Shown: piece by piece, positions 24,432-32,690 of the stretch
Layout of the letters: each line of letters opens with the position of its first letter
Numbering within the stretch: the first letter of the stretch is position 1
Assembly (NCBI GenBank): GCA_046330225.1
Contig: JAXLTD010000008.1
Coordinates: 124,001-188,000, forward strand
DNA from: CANJIV01 sp046330225
GTDB taxonomy: Bacteria > Actinomycetota > Thermoleophilia > Solirubrobacterales > Solirubrobacteraceae
DNA length: 64,000 nt
Direction of reading: 5' to 3'
Made by a program: the position numbers and the translations under genes
The notes under the pieces: generated by a model
Database searches by the model: none
What the model was told of the DNA's origin: nothing
Seen by the model: only the letters and a program-made list of their open reading frames with translations

Positions 24432-26300
24432 ATGGCGGTCGTCCTGTGGCACATCGAGCTCTCGCACTACAACGAGAAGGCCCGCTGGGCCCTGGACTAC
24501 AAGCGGATTCCGCACGTCCGGCGGGTCCCGGTTCCGGGCCTGCACGGCATCGCCGCCCTCGTGGCGAGCCGGGGCGCCCAGCGGCGCCTGCCGGTCCTCG
24601 AGCTCGACGGCCGCCACGTCGGCGACTCGACGGCGATCATCGCGGCGCTCGAGGCCTACAAGCCGGAGCCGCCCCTCTATCCCGAAGACCCGGACGAGCG
24701 GGCGCGGGCGCTCGCGCTCGAGGACTGGTTCGACGAGGAGCTCGGGCCGAATCTGCGGCGGTACGTGTGGCACCACACGCTGCCCGACGACGACGCGACC
24801 GCCGCGGCGCTCTTCACCTCCCCGAGCCCCGGCCGCGAGCGCATGCTGCGCCAGGGCTCCGCTGCCGCCGGGCTGCTCGTGCGCCTCGACTACGGCATCG
24901 ACGACGAGCGGGCCGCGCTCGCGCGCGACCGCGTCGTCGCCGCGATGGACCGGCTCGAGGCCGAGCTGCAGCCGTCGGGCTACCTCGCCGGGGACCGGTT
25001 CAGCGTCGCCGACCTCGCCGCGGCGGCGCTCTTCACACCCGTGATCGCGCCGCCCGAGCGGCCGTACGCGCCGGCCTGGGCCACGCCGCCAGTCCAGGAG
25101 CTGCGGGACGAGCTCACGGCCCGGCCGGGCGGGCAGTGGGTGCACGAGATGTACGCCCGCCACCGGGGCGAGCGCGCCGCGCCCCGCGCGTCGGCCGCCT
25201 GCGCCGGCTCAGGCGGGGGCCGCAGCCGCCTCGCGGCGGGCGACTTCGGCCCGGACCGCCGGGGCGACCTCGGTGCCGAACAGCTCGATCGACCGCATCA
25301 CCTGGGGGTGCGGGAGGGTGCCGACGCTGAACTGCAGGAGGTGGCGCTGGTGGCCGAACAGCTCGTGCGCGCGCAGGAGCTTCTCGACGACCTGCTCCGG
25401 GCTCCCCACGGCGAGCGCGCCCTGCTCGGTGCGCATCACCTCGTACTGGACGCGCTGCATGGGCGGCCAGCCGCGCTCGCGGCCGATCCGCGACATCGCC
25501 TCGGCGTAGGGGCCGTAGAACTCGTCGGCGGCGGCCTGGGAGGTCGGGGCGATGTAGCCGTGGGTGTTGATGCCCAGCGGCAGCGTTCCCGGGTCCCGGC
25601 CGGCCTCGCGGGCCGCCCGGCGGTAGAGGTCGGTGAGCGGGACGAAGCGGTCCGGGCTCCCGCCGATGATCGCGATCATGAGGGGCAGGCCGAGCGTCGC
25701 GGCGCGGACCACCGATTGGGGCGTCCCGCCGACGGCGAGCCACACCGGCAGCGGATCCTGGAGCGGGCGCGGCTCGACCCGCAGCCCCGGAATCGGAGCG
25801 CGGTGGCGGCCCGACCACGTCACGGTCTCAGACTCGCGCAGGGCCAGGAGCAGTTCGAGCTTCTCGGCGAACAGCTCGTCGTAGTCGTCGAGGTCGTACC
25901 CGAAGAGCGGGAAGGACTCGATGAACGAGCCGCGCCCGGCCATGATCTCGGCGCGACCGCCCGAGAGCAGGTCGAGCGTGGCGAAGTCCTGGAACACGCG
26001 GACCGGGTCGTCGGAGCTCAGCACCGTCACCGCCGTGCTGAGCCGGATCCGGCTCGTGCGGGCGGCGGCGGCGCCGAGGATCACCGCGGGCGCGGAGGCC
26101 GCGAAGTCCGGCCGGTGGTGCTCGCCGAGCCCGAACACCTCGAGCCCGAGCTCGTCGGCCAGGGCGATCTCCTCGAGCAGATCGCGCAGCCGCTGATCGG
26201 ACGCGATCGTGCGCCCGGTCTGCGGGTCGGGCGTCGTCTCCGCAAAGCTGGTCAGGCCGAGCTCCATGCCCGGCACGCTAGCGAGCCGGCGCCGCGCTAG
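24432..26300 (+). CDS. Glutathione S-transferase-like protein whose frame runs on through the antisense of the next gene
   Basis: Residues about 1-245 are a complete GST-type protein: thioredoxin-like start (LWHIELSHYNEKARWALDYK, no obvious catalytic Cys/Ser-Pro-Tyr), PVLELDG and VGDSTAIIAALEAY, then an all-helical domain ending GYLAGDRFSVADLAAAALF and WVHEMYARHRGERA. No stop follows; the frame stays open for a further 370 or so codons, exactly opposite the luciferase-like gene (25209-26267), until a TAG at 26298. That tail is a shadow, not a domain. Either the native stop was lost by mutation or sequence error, or the protein really carries a long antisense-encoded tail. The functional part should end near 25190. 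Confidence 0.6.
   Translation: MAVVLWHIELSHYNEKARWALDYKRIPHVRRVPVPGLHGIAALVASRGAQRRLPVLELDGRHVGDSTAIIAALEAYKPEPPLYPEDPDERARALALEDWFDEELGPNLRRYVWHHTLPDDDATAAALFTSPSPGRERMLRQGSAAAGLLVRLDYGIDDERAALARDRVVAAMDRLEAELQPSGYLAGDRFSVADLAAAALFTPVIAPPERPYAPAWATPPVQELRDELTARPGGQWVHEMYARHRGERAAPRASAACAGSGGGRSRLAAGDFGPDRRGDLGAEQLDRPHHLGVREGADAELQEVALVAEQLVRAQELLDDLLRAPHGERALLGAHHLVLDALHGRPAALAADPRHRLGVGAVELVGGGLGGRGDVAVGVDAQRQRSRVPAGLAGRPAVEVGERDEAVRAPADDRDHEGQAERRGADHRLGRPADGEPHRQRILERARLDPQPRNRSAVAARPRHGLRLAQGQEQFELLGEQLVVVVEVVPEEREGLDERAAPGHDLGATAREQVERGEVLEHADRVVGAQHRHRRAEPDPARAGGGGAEDHRGRGGREVRPVVLAEPEHLEPELVGQGDLLEQIAQPLIGRDRAPGLRVGRRLRKAGQAELHARHASEPAPR
25209..26267 (-). CDS. Luciferase-like (LLM class) flavin-dependent oxidoreductase
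   Basis: A 352-residue TIM-barrel monooxygenase that uses reduced FMN or F420. Typical signatures are MELGLTSFAET at the start, FGLGEHHRPDFAASAPAVI (about residues 45-63), LSTAVTVLSSDDPVRVFQDFATLDLLS-type strand/helix, and GRAEIMAGRGSFIES. The later barrel part has GLPLMIAIIGGSPDRF and PLGINTHGYIAPTSQ. The EHH and GRG-S motifs fit the bacterial luciferase superfamily; whether the cofactor is F420 or FMN cannot be decided. The start at 26267 is set by a -10 TAGCGT 7 nt upstream. Frame is open further upstream in the antisense of the hydratase gene. Confidence 0.9.
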   Translation of the reverse strand: MELGLTSFAETTPDPQTGRTIASDQRLRDLLEEIALADELGLEVFGLGEHHRPDFAASAPAVILGAAAARTSRIRLSTAVTVLSSDDPVRVFQDFATLDLLSGGRAEIMAGRGSFIESFPLFGYDLDDYDELFAEKLELLLALRESETVTWSGRHRAPIPGLRVEPRPLQDPLPVWLAVGGTPQSVVRAATLGLPLMIAIIGGSPDRFVPLTDLYRRAAREAGRDPGTLPLGINTHGYIAPTSQAAADEFYGPYAEAMSRIGRERGWPPMQRVQYEVMRTEQGALAVGSPEQVVEKLLRAHELFGHQRHLLQFSVGTLPHPQVMRSIELFGTEVAPAVRAEVARREAAAAPA

Positions 26301-26303
26301 GGT
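26275..26303. promoter_or_regulatory. Back-to-back -10 elements TAGCGT (-) and TAGGGT (+)
   Basis: Minus-strand TAGCGT (26280-26275) is 7 nt before ATG 26267; plus-strand TAGGGT (26298-26303) is 6 nt before ATG 26310. They are separated by exactly 17 bp, so each lies where the -35 of the other would be. TAG of the plus element also ends the frame described at 24432. Confidence 0.6.
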
Positions 26304-26309
26304 CCGCCG

Positions 26310-27242
26310 ATGGGCGAGATCAGCATCGACACTCGCGGCGACGGGGTGGTCCTGGCGACCATCTCGAACCCGCCGCACGGCCTCATGGACGACGGGATCG
26401 TAGCCGCCCTCGGCGAGCTTGCGGCCAGGGCCGCGTCCGATCCGCAGACCACGGCGATCGTGCTCACCGGCGCGCATCCCGAGCGGTTCGTGGCGCACTA
26501 CGACCTGGCCGAGATCCTGACCGCCGCCCGGCAGTCGCCCGCGGTGCCGCTCGCCGCGGCCCGGGCCTCCCTGACTGCGGTCGCGGGCGTGCGCCGCGTG
26601 CCCGGCGGCGCCGGGGCCCTGGACCGCACGCCCGCGGCGGGACTGTCGGCGGCTGAGCGGTTCGGCGAGACCCTCCTCGGCCTCGAATCGGCCGGCGCGG
26701 TCGTGGTCGCGGCGCTCAACGGCTCGGCGCTGGGCGGCGGGTGCGAGCTGGCGCTGGCCTGCGACATCCGGCTCATGGCCGACGGTCCGTACGGCATCGG
26801 CCAGCCGGAGATCCTCTTCGGCTTCCCGCCCGGCGGCGGCGGCACCCAGCGCCTGGCCCGGCTGCTCGGCCCCGGCCGGGCGCTGCGGCTGTGCCTCGAC
26901 GGCGGCCCGCTCACGCCCGCGCAGGCCGCCGAGATCGGGCTGGTCGACGAGGTGGTCGCGCCCGACGCGCTGCTCGACCGCGCGCTGGAGCTCGCGGCCC
27001 GCCTGGGCCGGCGGCCCAAGGCGGCGATCGGCGCGGTCAAGCGGTCGGTCTACCTGGGCGGGTCCGACCCGTTCGCGGGGGGCCTGCGGCGTGAGCGCGC
27101 CGAGTTCATGGCGACGGTGGCCGGCCCCGAGGCCGAGCAGGCGATGGCGGCCTACGTCGCGGCCACCGAGCGCACCGGCGAGCTGCCCGGCTACGACCCG
27201 GAGGCCCTGGCCCGGGCGCTCGAGGCCGGCCGCTTCGAGTAG
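26310..27242 (+). CDS. Enoyl-CoA hydratase/isomerase family protein
   Basis: A 310-residue crotonase-fold protein. The first oxyanion-hole strand is IVLTGAHPERFVAHYDLAEI (about residues 49-68) and the second AALNGSALGGGCELALACDIRLMA (about 133-156). GQPEILFGFPPGGGGTQRLARLLG matches the region with the second catalytic acid in hydratases, and AAEIGLVDEVV follows. At 310 residues it is longer than the usual 255-270 because of an Ala-rich insert at about residues 72-118 between the two oxyanion segments. The reaction could be hydration, isomerisation or another crotonase step. It is single, with its own leaderless promoter. Confidence 0.87.
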   Translation: MGEISIDTRGDGVVLATISNPPHGLMDDGIVAALGELAARAASDPQTTAIVLTGAHPERFVAHYDLAEILTAARQSPAVPLAAARASLTAVAGVRRVPGGAGALDRTPAAGLSAAERFGETLLGLESAGAVVVAALNGSALGGGCELALACDIRLMADGPYGIGQPEILFGFPPGGGGTQRLARLLGPGRALRLCLDGGPLTPAQAAEIGLVDEVVAPDALLDRALELAARLGRRPKAAIGAVKRSVYLGGSDPFAGGLRRERAEFMATVAGPEAEQAMAAYVAATERTGELPGYDPEALARALEAGRFE

Positions 27243-27254
27243 GGCGCCGGTAGT

Positions 27255-28307
27255 TCAGCCGGCCGGCGCGGTCCGCGTGTCGGCGGAGAGGTGCTTGCCG
27301 AGCAGGGCGGCGTGGGCGCCGACGTCGCGGGCGAAGTCGGCAAAGTGCGAGGCGTAGAGGGCCTGGGCCCCGTCGCAGAGCGCGTGCTCGGGATCCTGGT
27401 GGACCTCGACGATGAGCCCGTCGGCTCCGACCGCGGCGGCGGCCCGCGAGAGCGGCTCGACCAGGCGCCGGTCGCCGGCGGCATGGCTCGGATCCACGAT
27501 CACCGGCAGGTGGGTGTGGAGCTTGAGCACGGGGATGGCGGAGAGGTCGAGCGTGAAGCGGGTCGCGGTCTCGAACGTGCGGATGCCGCGCTCGCAGAGC
27601 ATCACGTCCTCGTTGCCCTCCTTGAGGACGTAGTCGGCCGCCATCAGGAGCTCCTCGATGGTCGAGGAGAGGCCCCGCTTGAGCAGCACGGGCTTGCCGA
27701 GCTGGCCGGCGACCGCGAGCAGGGCGTAGTTCTGCATGTTGCGCGCGCCGATCTGCACGACGTCGACGTACTGCGCGATCACCTCGGCGTGCTGGATGTC
27801 CAGCAGCTCCGAGACGATCGGCAGCCCGGTCTCCGCGCGGGCCTCGGCGAGGATCTCCAGCGCCGGCTCGCCCAGGCCGCTGAACGCGAACGGGGACGTG
27901 CGCGGCTTGAAGGCGCCGCCGCGGAGCATCGAGGCGCCGCCAGCCTGCACCGCGCGGGCGACCTCGAGGGTCTGCTCGCGGCTCTCGACCGTGCAGGGCC
28001 CGGCGATGAGGCAGAACGCGTCGGGCCCGCCGACCGTCCGCCCGAGCACCTCGAACACCGTCGGCTCGTGGTGGGCGACCTCGCTGCTGGCCAGCTTGTA
28101 GGGCCGCGAGATCGCCACGACGCTGTCGACGCCCGCGTAGCCCTCGAGGCCCATCTCCCGGACGGCGTCGGCGTCGCCGACGGCCGCGATCACGGTGTTG
28201 AGCTCGCCGCGAATGAGCACGACGTGGACGTCCGGGAGCGTGTCGACCCGGGCCTGCACGACGGCGATCTCCTCTTCGGTCGCCAGCGGCGACATCACGA
28301 TCATCAT
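27255..28307 (-). CDS. aroF: 3-deoxy-7-phosphoheptulonate synthase (DAHP synthase), with regulatory ferredoxin-like domain
   Basis: A 350-residue type I-beta DAHP synthase, first enzyme of the shikimate pathway (phosphoenolpyruvate plus erythrose-4-phosphate). Residues 1-70 form the small ferredoxin-like domain (MMIVMSPLATEEEIAVVQ, VVLIRGE), as in Thermotoga-type enzymes where it mediates feedback inhibition. The barrel follows: IAGPCTVES (metal-binding Cys), GGAFKPRTSPFAFSG, VQIGARNMQNYALL, LLKRGLSSTIEE, LCERGIRTFE and VIVDPSHAAG. Start at ATG 28307 (a second ATG is next to it); only a weak AAGG precedes. A CATGAT hexamer about 39 nt upstream may be its -10. Confidence 0.93.
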   Translation of the reverse strand: MMIVMSPLATEEEIAVVQARVDTLPDVHVVLIRGELNTVIAAVGDADAVREMGLEGYAGVDSVVAISRPYKLASSEVAHHEPTVFEVLGRTVGGPDAFCLIAGPCTVESREQTLEVARAVQAGGASMLRGGAFKPRTSPFAFSGLGEPALEILAEARAETGLPIVSELLDIQHAEVIAQYVDVVQIGARNMQNYALLAVAGQLGKPVLLKRGLSSTIEELLMAADYVLKEGNEDVMLCERGIRTFETATRFTLDLSAIPVLKLHTHLPVIVDPSHAAGDRRLVEPLSRAAAAVGADGLIVEVHQDPEHALCDGAQALYASHFADFARDVGAHAALLGKHLSADTRTAPAG

Positions 28308-28429
28308 GGGCGGGGGCCTTTGGGTCGGCGGGGCATGGCCCCAGATCATGCCGGACCGCGCGCGGGGCGGCGGCGGACGATCGTCCGGGCCGCTCGCAGC
28401 CGGCCGCCCGGGCGGCCGGCTGCGGCCGG

Positions 28430-28879
28430 TCAGGCGTTCACCACGCCGAAGCGCGCCGAGAGCTCCTCGAATGCCGCGGGCGGCGCCCCGCCGGCCACCA
28501 GCTCCGCGAGCGCCGCGAAGTAGTCCTCGAACCCGCCCGGAGTCATCGCGACGAGGAACCGGCAGGGGATCGGCGCGAGGTTCGCGAAGGTGTGCGGGAC
28601 GGAGCCCGGCACGACGACCGAGTCGCCGGCGCCGGCGATCAGCGTGTCGTCGCGCTGGACCAGGGTCAGGCTGCCCTCGAGCACGACGAACACCTCGTCG
28701 AACTCGGGATGGATGTGGCGGGCCGGGCCCGGAAAGCCCGGGGCGGCGTGGTATTCGACGAGCGCCAGGCGCCCGCCGGTCTCGGCGGCGCCCGCGTGCA
28801 GCCGCAGGCGGTTGCCCATGATCTCGAGGGTCTGCCACGAGGGCGCGGCCAGGGGTGGGGTGTGGGTGATGGTCGTCAT
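28430..28879 (-). CDS. Cupin-domain protein
   Basis: A 149-residue single cupin barrel. Motif 1 is GPARHIHPEFDEVFVVLEGSLT-like (HIHPEFDEVF, about residues 55-64, giving His, His and Glu metal ligands), and motif 2 is GDSVVVPGSVPHTFANL (about 85-101, last His). The C-terminus MTPGGFEDYFAALAEL is typical of small quercetinase-like cupins of actinobacteria. It may be a metal-dependent dioxygenase or an auxiliary sugar/ligand-binding protein; nothing nearby decides. Divergent from the LuxR-type regulator, which could control it. Confidence 0.85.
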   Translation of the reverse strand: MTTITHTPPLAAPSWQTLEIMGNRLRLHAGAAETGGRLALVEYHAAPGFPGPARHIHPEFDEVFVVLEGSLTLVQRDDTLIAGAGDSVVVPGSVPHTFANLAPIPCRFLVAMTPGGFEDYFAALAELVAGGAPPAAFEELSARFGVVNA

Positions 28880-28953
28880 GGCGGCACGGTCTCATCCGGC
28901 TTCCGGTCCGCCAATCCCGAGGACTAGGGGTTCTCACTCCCCGCCGGGCCCGG

Positions 28954-28959
28954 CATCAT
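28954..28959 (+). promoter_or_regulatory. -10 element CATCAT
   Basis: CATCAT lies 7 nt before the ATG at 28967 and favours that start over the ATG at 28958, which lies inside the hexamer. Confidence 0.4.
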
Positions 28960-28966
28960 GGTCACC

Positions 28967-29968
28967 ATGTCCAGGCCGCCCAGCCCGGCGCAGGTCGGCG
29001 ATGAGCTCGAGCGGGCCGTCGCCGAGGAGCGGGATGCCGACGCCCTCGTGCTCCGCGTGCTCGACGTCGTGGGACGCCGCGTGCCGTTCGACGGGGCCTG
29101 CTGGCATCTCCACGATCCCGAGACGGGAGCCTGGTCGCGCATCGGCGCGCGCGGGGATCTCCCTGGCACGTTCGACCTCGCCATGGAGCTGGAGCTGTAC
29201 ACCGACGACGTCCTGAAGTTCGCCGACCTCGGCCGCCGGACGCGGCCCGCGGGCGCCCTCAGCCTGGAGACCCGGGGTCGCCTCGAGCGCAGCCCCCGCT
29301 ACCAGGAGATGATCGGGCCCGACGGTCACGGCGACGAGCTGCGCTGGGCGTGGGCCGACCCGTTCGGCGTCTGGGGCACCGTCGCGTTGCACCGCGGCCG
29401 GGAGCGGCCGTTCTTCCGGACGCAGGACGTGTCGCTGCTCGACCGCCTGTCGCCGGTCGTGGCTGCGGGCCTGCGCCGGCTGCACGCGACGGCGTCGCCG
29501 GCCCCGGGGACCCTTGGAGTGGCGGTGCTCGGCGAGGACGCCCGCCTCACGACCGCCGACGCCGTCGCGCTCGGCCTGCTCGACGCGCTCCGCGAGGCGC
29601 CCGGTCTCGGCGCCGGACCGGTGCCCGCTGTGGTGCACGTGCTGGCGGCGCGGGCCCGCGCGGGCGAGCCGGCCCACGGCGCCGTCCGCACTGCCGACGG
29701 CGCGCTGCTCGCGCTCGACGCGAGCCGGCTTGCCGACGGGCAGGTCGCGCTGGTCCTGCGCCCGGCGGTCGCCGGGCACGGGCGGGCGGCGGCGCTCGGG
29801 CTCACGCCCCGCGAGCGGCAGGTTCTCGAGCTGGTTCGGGCCGGGCGGTCGGCGGCCGAGATCGCCGCCGAGCTGGTGCTCTCCCCGCACACGGTCAACG
29901 ACCACCTCAAGGCGATCTACGCCAAGGCCGGGGTGCGCAGCCGCCGCGAGCTCGTGGCGTCGCTCTAG
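28967..29968 (+). CDS. LuxR-family transcriptional regulator
   Basis: A 333-residue one-component regulator. The C-terminal 60 residues are a GerE/LuxR helix-turn-helix: LGLTPRERQVLELVRAGRSA, then AEIAAELVLSPHTVNDHLKA and IYAKAGVRSRRELVASL. The N-terminal part (about residues 20-170) resembles a GAF-type sensor (VLDVVGRRVPFDGACWHLHD, DELRWAWADPFGVWGTVALH), and a second, PAS-like section spans about 180-260. GAF-LuxR proteins of this layout are common in actinobacteria, with unknown ligands. It diverges from the cupin gene 87 bp away. A strong terminator hairpin follows. Confidence 0.9.
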   Translation: MSRPPSPAQVGDELERAVAEERDADALVLRVLDVVGRRVPFDGACWHLHDPETGAWSRIGARGDLPGTFDLAMELELYTDDVLKFADLGRRTRPAGALSLETRGRLERSPRYQEMIGPDGHGDELRWAWADPFGVWGTVALHRGRERPFFRTQDVSLLDRLSPVVAAGLRRLHATASPAPGTLGVAVLGEDARLTTADAVALGLLDALREAPGLGAGPVPAVVHVLAARARAGEPAHGAVRTADGALLALDASRLADGQVALVLRPAVAGHGRAAALGLTPRERQVLELVRAGRSAAEIAAELVLSPHTVNDHLKAIYAKAGVRSRRELVASL

Positions 29969-30013
29969 CCGGCCAGCGTCGGAGTCCGGGCGGCGGTGGG
30001 GATCGGCGCCACG

Positions 30014-30055
30014 CGTGAAGGATCGTGGCGGCCCGAGCGCCCACGATCCTTCACG
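30014..30055. terminator. Perfect 15-bp bidirectional terminator hairpin
   Basis: CGTGAAGGATCGTGG (30014-30028) pairs perfectly with CCACGATCCTTCACG (30041-30055) around a 12-nt loop. It lies between the convergent LuxR and PYROXD2-like genes. Confidence 0.7.
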
Positions 30056-30145
30056 GCGGTTCGGCACGGCCGCGTCTCGACGCGGGCCGACGAGGTCGAA
30101 CCGGGCCCTGTGCTCCGTTCCGACCGGGCCGCCCCGCCCCCGGCC

Positions 30146-31693
30146 CTACTGGTCGCTGCGCCCACCGAGCACCGCCTGCGCTGCGTTGTGGCCGCCCAGG
30201 CCGCTCACCGCACCGCCGCGGCGGGCGCCCGAGCCGCACACCAGCACATTGGGGTGCGCGGTCGCGACGCCCCAGGTTCCCGCCTCGTCTTCCTCTTCGG
30301 CGAACGGCCAGGACAGGTCGCCGTGGAAGATGTTTCCCCCGGGCAGCCCGAGCTCGGCCTCGAGCTCCTGGGGCGTGCGTGCTTCCAGGCACGGCTCGCC
30401 GTTCGCGTCGCGCCAGAGGCAGTCCTCGATCGGCTCGGCCAGGACCGAGTTCAGCGACCGCAGCGTCCCGGCGACCGCCGCGGCCTTCGCGGCGCGGTGA
30501 TCGGCGGCGAACAGCCGGGCCGGGAGGTGCAGCGCGAACACGGTCAGGGTCTGGACCCCGGCGGCGCGCAGCTCAGGACCGAGGATGGACGGGTCTGACA
30601 GGGAGTGGCAGTAGCACTCGAGCGGGATCGGATCGGGGATCCGGCCGGCCGCCGCGGCGGCGTGGGCGGCCTCGAGCTGCGCGTAGCCCTCGTTGACGTG
30701 CAGCGTCCCCGTGAAGGCGTCGCCGGGGCCGACGGCGGCGGCCAGCCGCGGGAGCCGGGAGAGCAGGAGGTTGACCTTGAGCTGGGACCCCTCGGGTGCG
30801 GGCCCGGGCGGGGATTCGCCCAGCAGCCGGGCGAGCACGGCGGGCGCCGCGCCGCACAAGGCCCACGCCGCCTGAACTTCGGTGCCGTCGGCGCAGCGCA
30901 CGATCGCGCGCCGGCCATCGGTGTCCAGCGACTGGGCCTCGGCGCCCGTGCGCAGGTCGGCCCCCGCCTCGCGAGCCGCCCGGGCGAGGGCATCGGTCAG
31001 CGCGCCCATGCCCCCGACCGGCAGGTCCCAGGCGCCCGTGCCGTTGCCGATCACGTGGTAGAGGAAGCAGCGGTTCTGGCGCAGGCTCGGGTCGTGGGCG
31101 GACGCGAAGGTGCCGATGAGCCCGTCGGTCAGGGCGACGCCGCGGACCGTGTCGTCGGGCAGGGCGGCCTCGAGCGCCTCGCCGAGCGGCCGCTCGACCA
31201 CGGCCTCCCAGGCGGCGTCGTCGCCGACGCGGGCCCGCAGCTGCTCGCGGGACGGCAGCGGCTCGGTCAGGGTCGGGAAGACGCCGGCGGCAACCCGCGC
31301 CGTCATGTCCTGAAGGGCCTGCCAGCGGGCCCACGCATCGGGATCCCCGGTGAGCGCCGCCATCGACACGGCGCTCGCGGCCTCGTCGCTCCCGAGGAGC
31401 AGGCAGCCGCCCGGGGCGGGCGTGCACGAGGCGACCGTGCGGCGGCGCAGCTCGAGGCCGAGCCCGAGCTCGCGGGCCAGCGCGTGCGGGAACAGGCTGA
31501 CGAGATACGCGTAGCGCGAGAGCCGAGCGTCGACTCCCGGGAAGGGCCGGCTGGAGATCGCGGCGCCGCCGAGGTGGTCCTGGCGCTCGAGCAGCACGAC
31601 CGAGCGTCCCGCCCGCGCGAGGAGCGCGGCGGCGACCAGGGCGTTGTGGCCGCCGCCGACGATCACCACGTCGCAGCGGCGAGGACCGGGCAT
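30146..31693 (-). CDS. Phytoene desaturase-like FAD oxidoreductase, PYROXD2 type
   Basis: A 515-residue NAD(P)/FAD-dependent protein. The dinucleotide loop CDVVIVGGGHNALVAAALLA starts at residue 7, with Glu ending the second strand (VVLLERQDHLGGAA). GDxxxxG-like C-terminal signature is VLVCGSGARRGGAVSGLGGHN. The GGGHN-A variant and the C-terminal GSG-R-GG-VSG-GGHNAA block place it with the PYROXD2/RetSat-like branch, not true carotenoid desaturases, and no carotenoid genes are adjacent. It probably oxidises or reduces a lipophilic substrate. ATG 31693 is 7 nt behind a TAGCAT hexamer. Confidence 0.85.
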   Translation of the reverse strand: MPGPRRCDVVIVGGGHNALVAAALLARAGRSVVLLERQDHLGGAAISSRPFPGVDARLSRYAYLVSLFPHALARELGLGLELRRRTVASCTPAPGGCLLLGSDEAASAVSMAALTGDPDAWARWQALQDMTARVAAGVFPTLTEPLPSREQLRARVGDDAAWEAVVERPLGEALEAALPDDTVRGVALTDGLIGTFASAHDPSLRQNRCFLYHVIGNGTGAWDLPVGGMGALTDALARAAREAGADLRTGAEAQSLDTDGRRAIVRCADGTEVQAAWALCGAAPAVLARLLGESPPGPAPEGSQLKVNLLLSRLPRLAAAVGPGDAFTGTLHVNEGYAQLEAAHAAAAAGRIPDPIPLECYCHSLSDPSILGPELRAAGVQTLTVFALHLPARLFAADHRAAKAAAVAGTLRSLNSVLAEPIEDCLWRDANGEPCLEARTPQELEAELGLPGGNIFHGDLSWPFAEEEDEAGTWGVATAHPNVLVCGSGARRGGAVSGLGGHNAAQAVLGGRSDQ

Positions 31694-31700
31694 GGCGGCG

Positions 31701-31706
31701 ATGCTA
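31701..31706 (-). promoter_or_regulatory. -10 element TAGCAT
   Basis: Minus-strand TAGCAT, 7 nt before the ATG at 31693. Its presence in the 21-bp gap to the SDR gene shows that the two genes need not be one operon. Confidence 0.55.
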
Positions 31707-31714
31707 GTGCCGGA

Positions 31715-32626
31715 TCAGGCGACGCGGGTCCGGACGGGCGCCTCGGCGGCGCGCACGAGCGCGCGGGCCCCGGCGAGGGCGGCGTCCTGCCGGGCCTCGT
31801 CCTGGGCGGTGGTCGACGGCAGCTCGGCCCGCAGGCGGGCGGTCACGCAGGCCCCGGAGGGCACCGGCGGCGCGGGCGCGCAGAGCAGCTCGGCCAGCGC
31901 AGCGCCGGAGCGGCGCGGCGTCTCGACGCCCGGCAGCACGCGGAGCCCCCTCATCGCCGAAGCCCACAGGGCGCGCTGCCAGCCGGGGTACTCCCGCGCC
32001 AGCCCGGTGCCGGGCATCAGGCCCGGGTCAAAGGTGCACACGTGGACGTCGCGGCCGGCGGCGCGGAGCTCACGGGCGAGCGCGCCGGCGATCAGCACGC
32101 AGTGCAGCTTTGACGTCGTGTACGCCGTGCGACCGGACTGCGGCGAGGAGGCGTCGGCAGGGCGCGCCACGTCCGCCGGCGCGTCGAGCCGCGGCGCCGG
32201 CATCCCGGTCCGCCGGGCCGGATCGTGCGTGCCCGACCCCACGATGACGATCCGGCCGGGCTCGCGCAGCCGTCCGAGCGCGAGCAGGCGGTCGAGGAGC
32301 GCGACGTGGGCGGCGACGTTGACCTGGTAGGTGGCCTCGAGGCCGTCCTCCGTGACCGTGGCGCCGCTGACGTCCTGCCTGCCCGCGTTGCACGCGACGG
32401 CGTCGAGACGCGGGAGCCCCTCGGCCGCGGCCCGCGTGGCGGCGAGCGAAGCGAGATCGAGCGCGACGGGGACCGCTCCGGCAGCCGTCGCCGCCGCGTC
32501 CGTGCGACCGGGGTCGCGGCCGGCCGCCAGCACGCGGATGCCCTGCCGGGTGGCGGCCCGCGCCGCCTCGAAGCCGAGGCCGCGTGTGGCTCCCGTGATG
32601 AGAATCGTGCGGGTGACCGTCTCCAT
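31715..32626 (-). CDS. Short-chain dehydrogenase/reductase
   Basis: A 303-residue SDR. The NAD(P) motif TGATRGLGFEAARAA (TGxxxGxG) starts at residue 10, a basic residue context AAGRDPGRTD suggests NADP, and CNAGRQD (the NAG motif) is near residue 87. Catalytic residues are Ser in IVIVGSGTHD and Tyr/Lys in AYTTSKLH. FDPGLMPGTGLAREY is the substrate-loop PG motif. The overall pattern resembles protochlorophyllide-reductase/retinol-dehydrogenase-like SDRs. The start at 32626 is fixed by an excellent promoter. Divergent from a TetR that probably controls it. Confidence 0.9.
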   Translation of the reverse strand: METVTRTILITGATRGLGFEAARAATRQGIRVLAAGRDPGRTDAAATAAGAVPVALDLASLAATRAAAEGLPRLDAVACNAGRQDVSGATVTEDGLEATYQVNVAAHVALLDRLLALGRLREPGRIVIVGSGTHDPARRTGMPAPRLDAPADVARPADASSPQSGRTAYTTSKLHCVLIAGALARELRAAGRDVHVCTFDPGLMPGTGLAREYPGWQRALWASAMRGLRVLPGVETPRRSGAALAELLCAPAPPVPSGACVTARLRAELPSTTAQDEARQDAALAGARALVRAAEAPVRTRVA

Positions 32627-32633
32627 AGATGGC

Positions 32634-32682
32634 AGAGTACGCCAAATGGCAGCAAATGTCATTTTGCCGGGCATGCCAAGAT
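32634..32682. promoter_or_regulatory. Divergent SDR/TetR control region with operator
   Basis: Minus-strand promoter ATGACA (32662-32657), 17-nt spacer, TACTCT (32639-32634), 7 nt before ATG 32626. A palindrome AAATG-T-CATTT (32654-32664) covers its -35, flanked by GC/GC. The plus-strand -10 CAAGAT (32677-32682) is 8 nt before ATG 32691. Confidence 0.6.
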
Positions 32683-32690
32683 GCGCCGCG

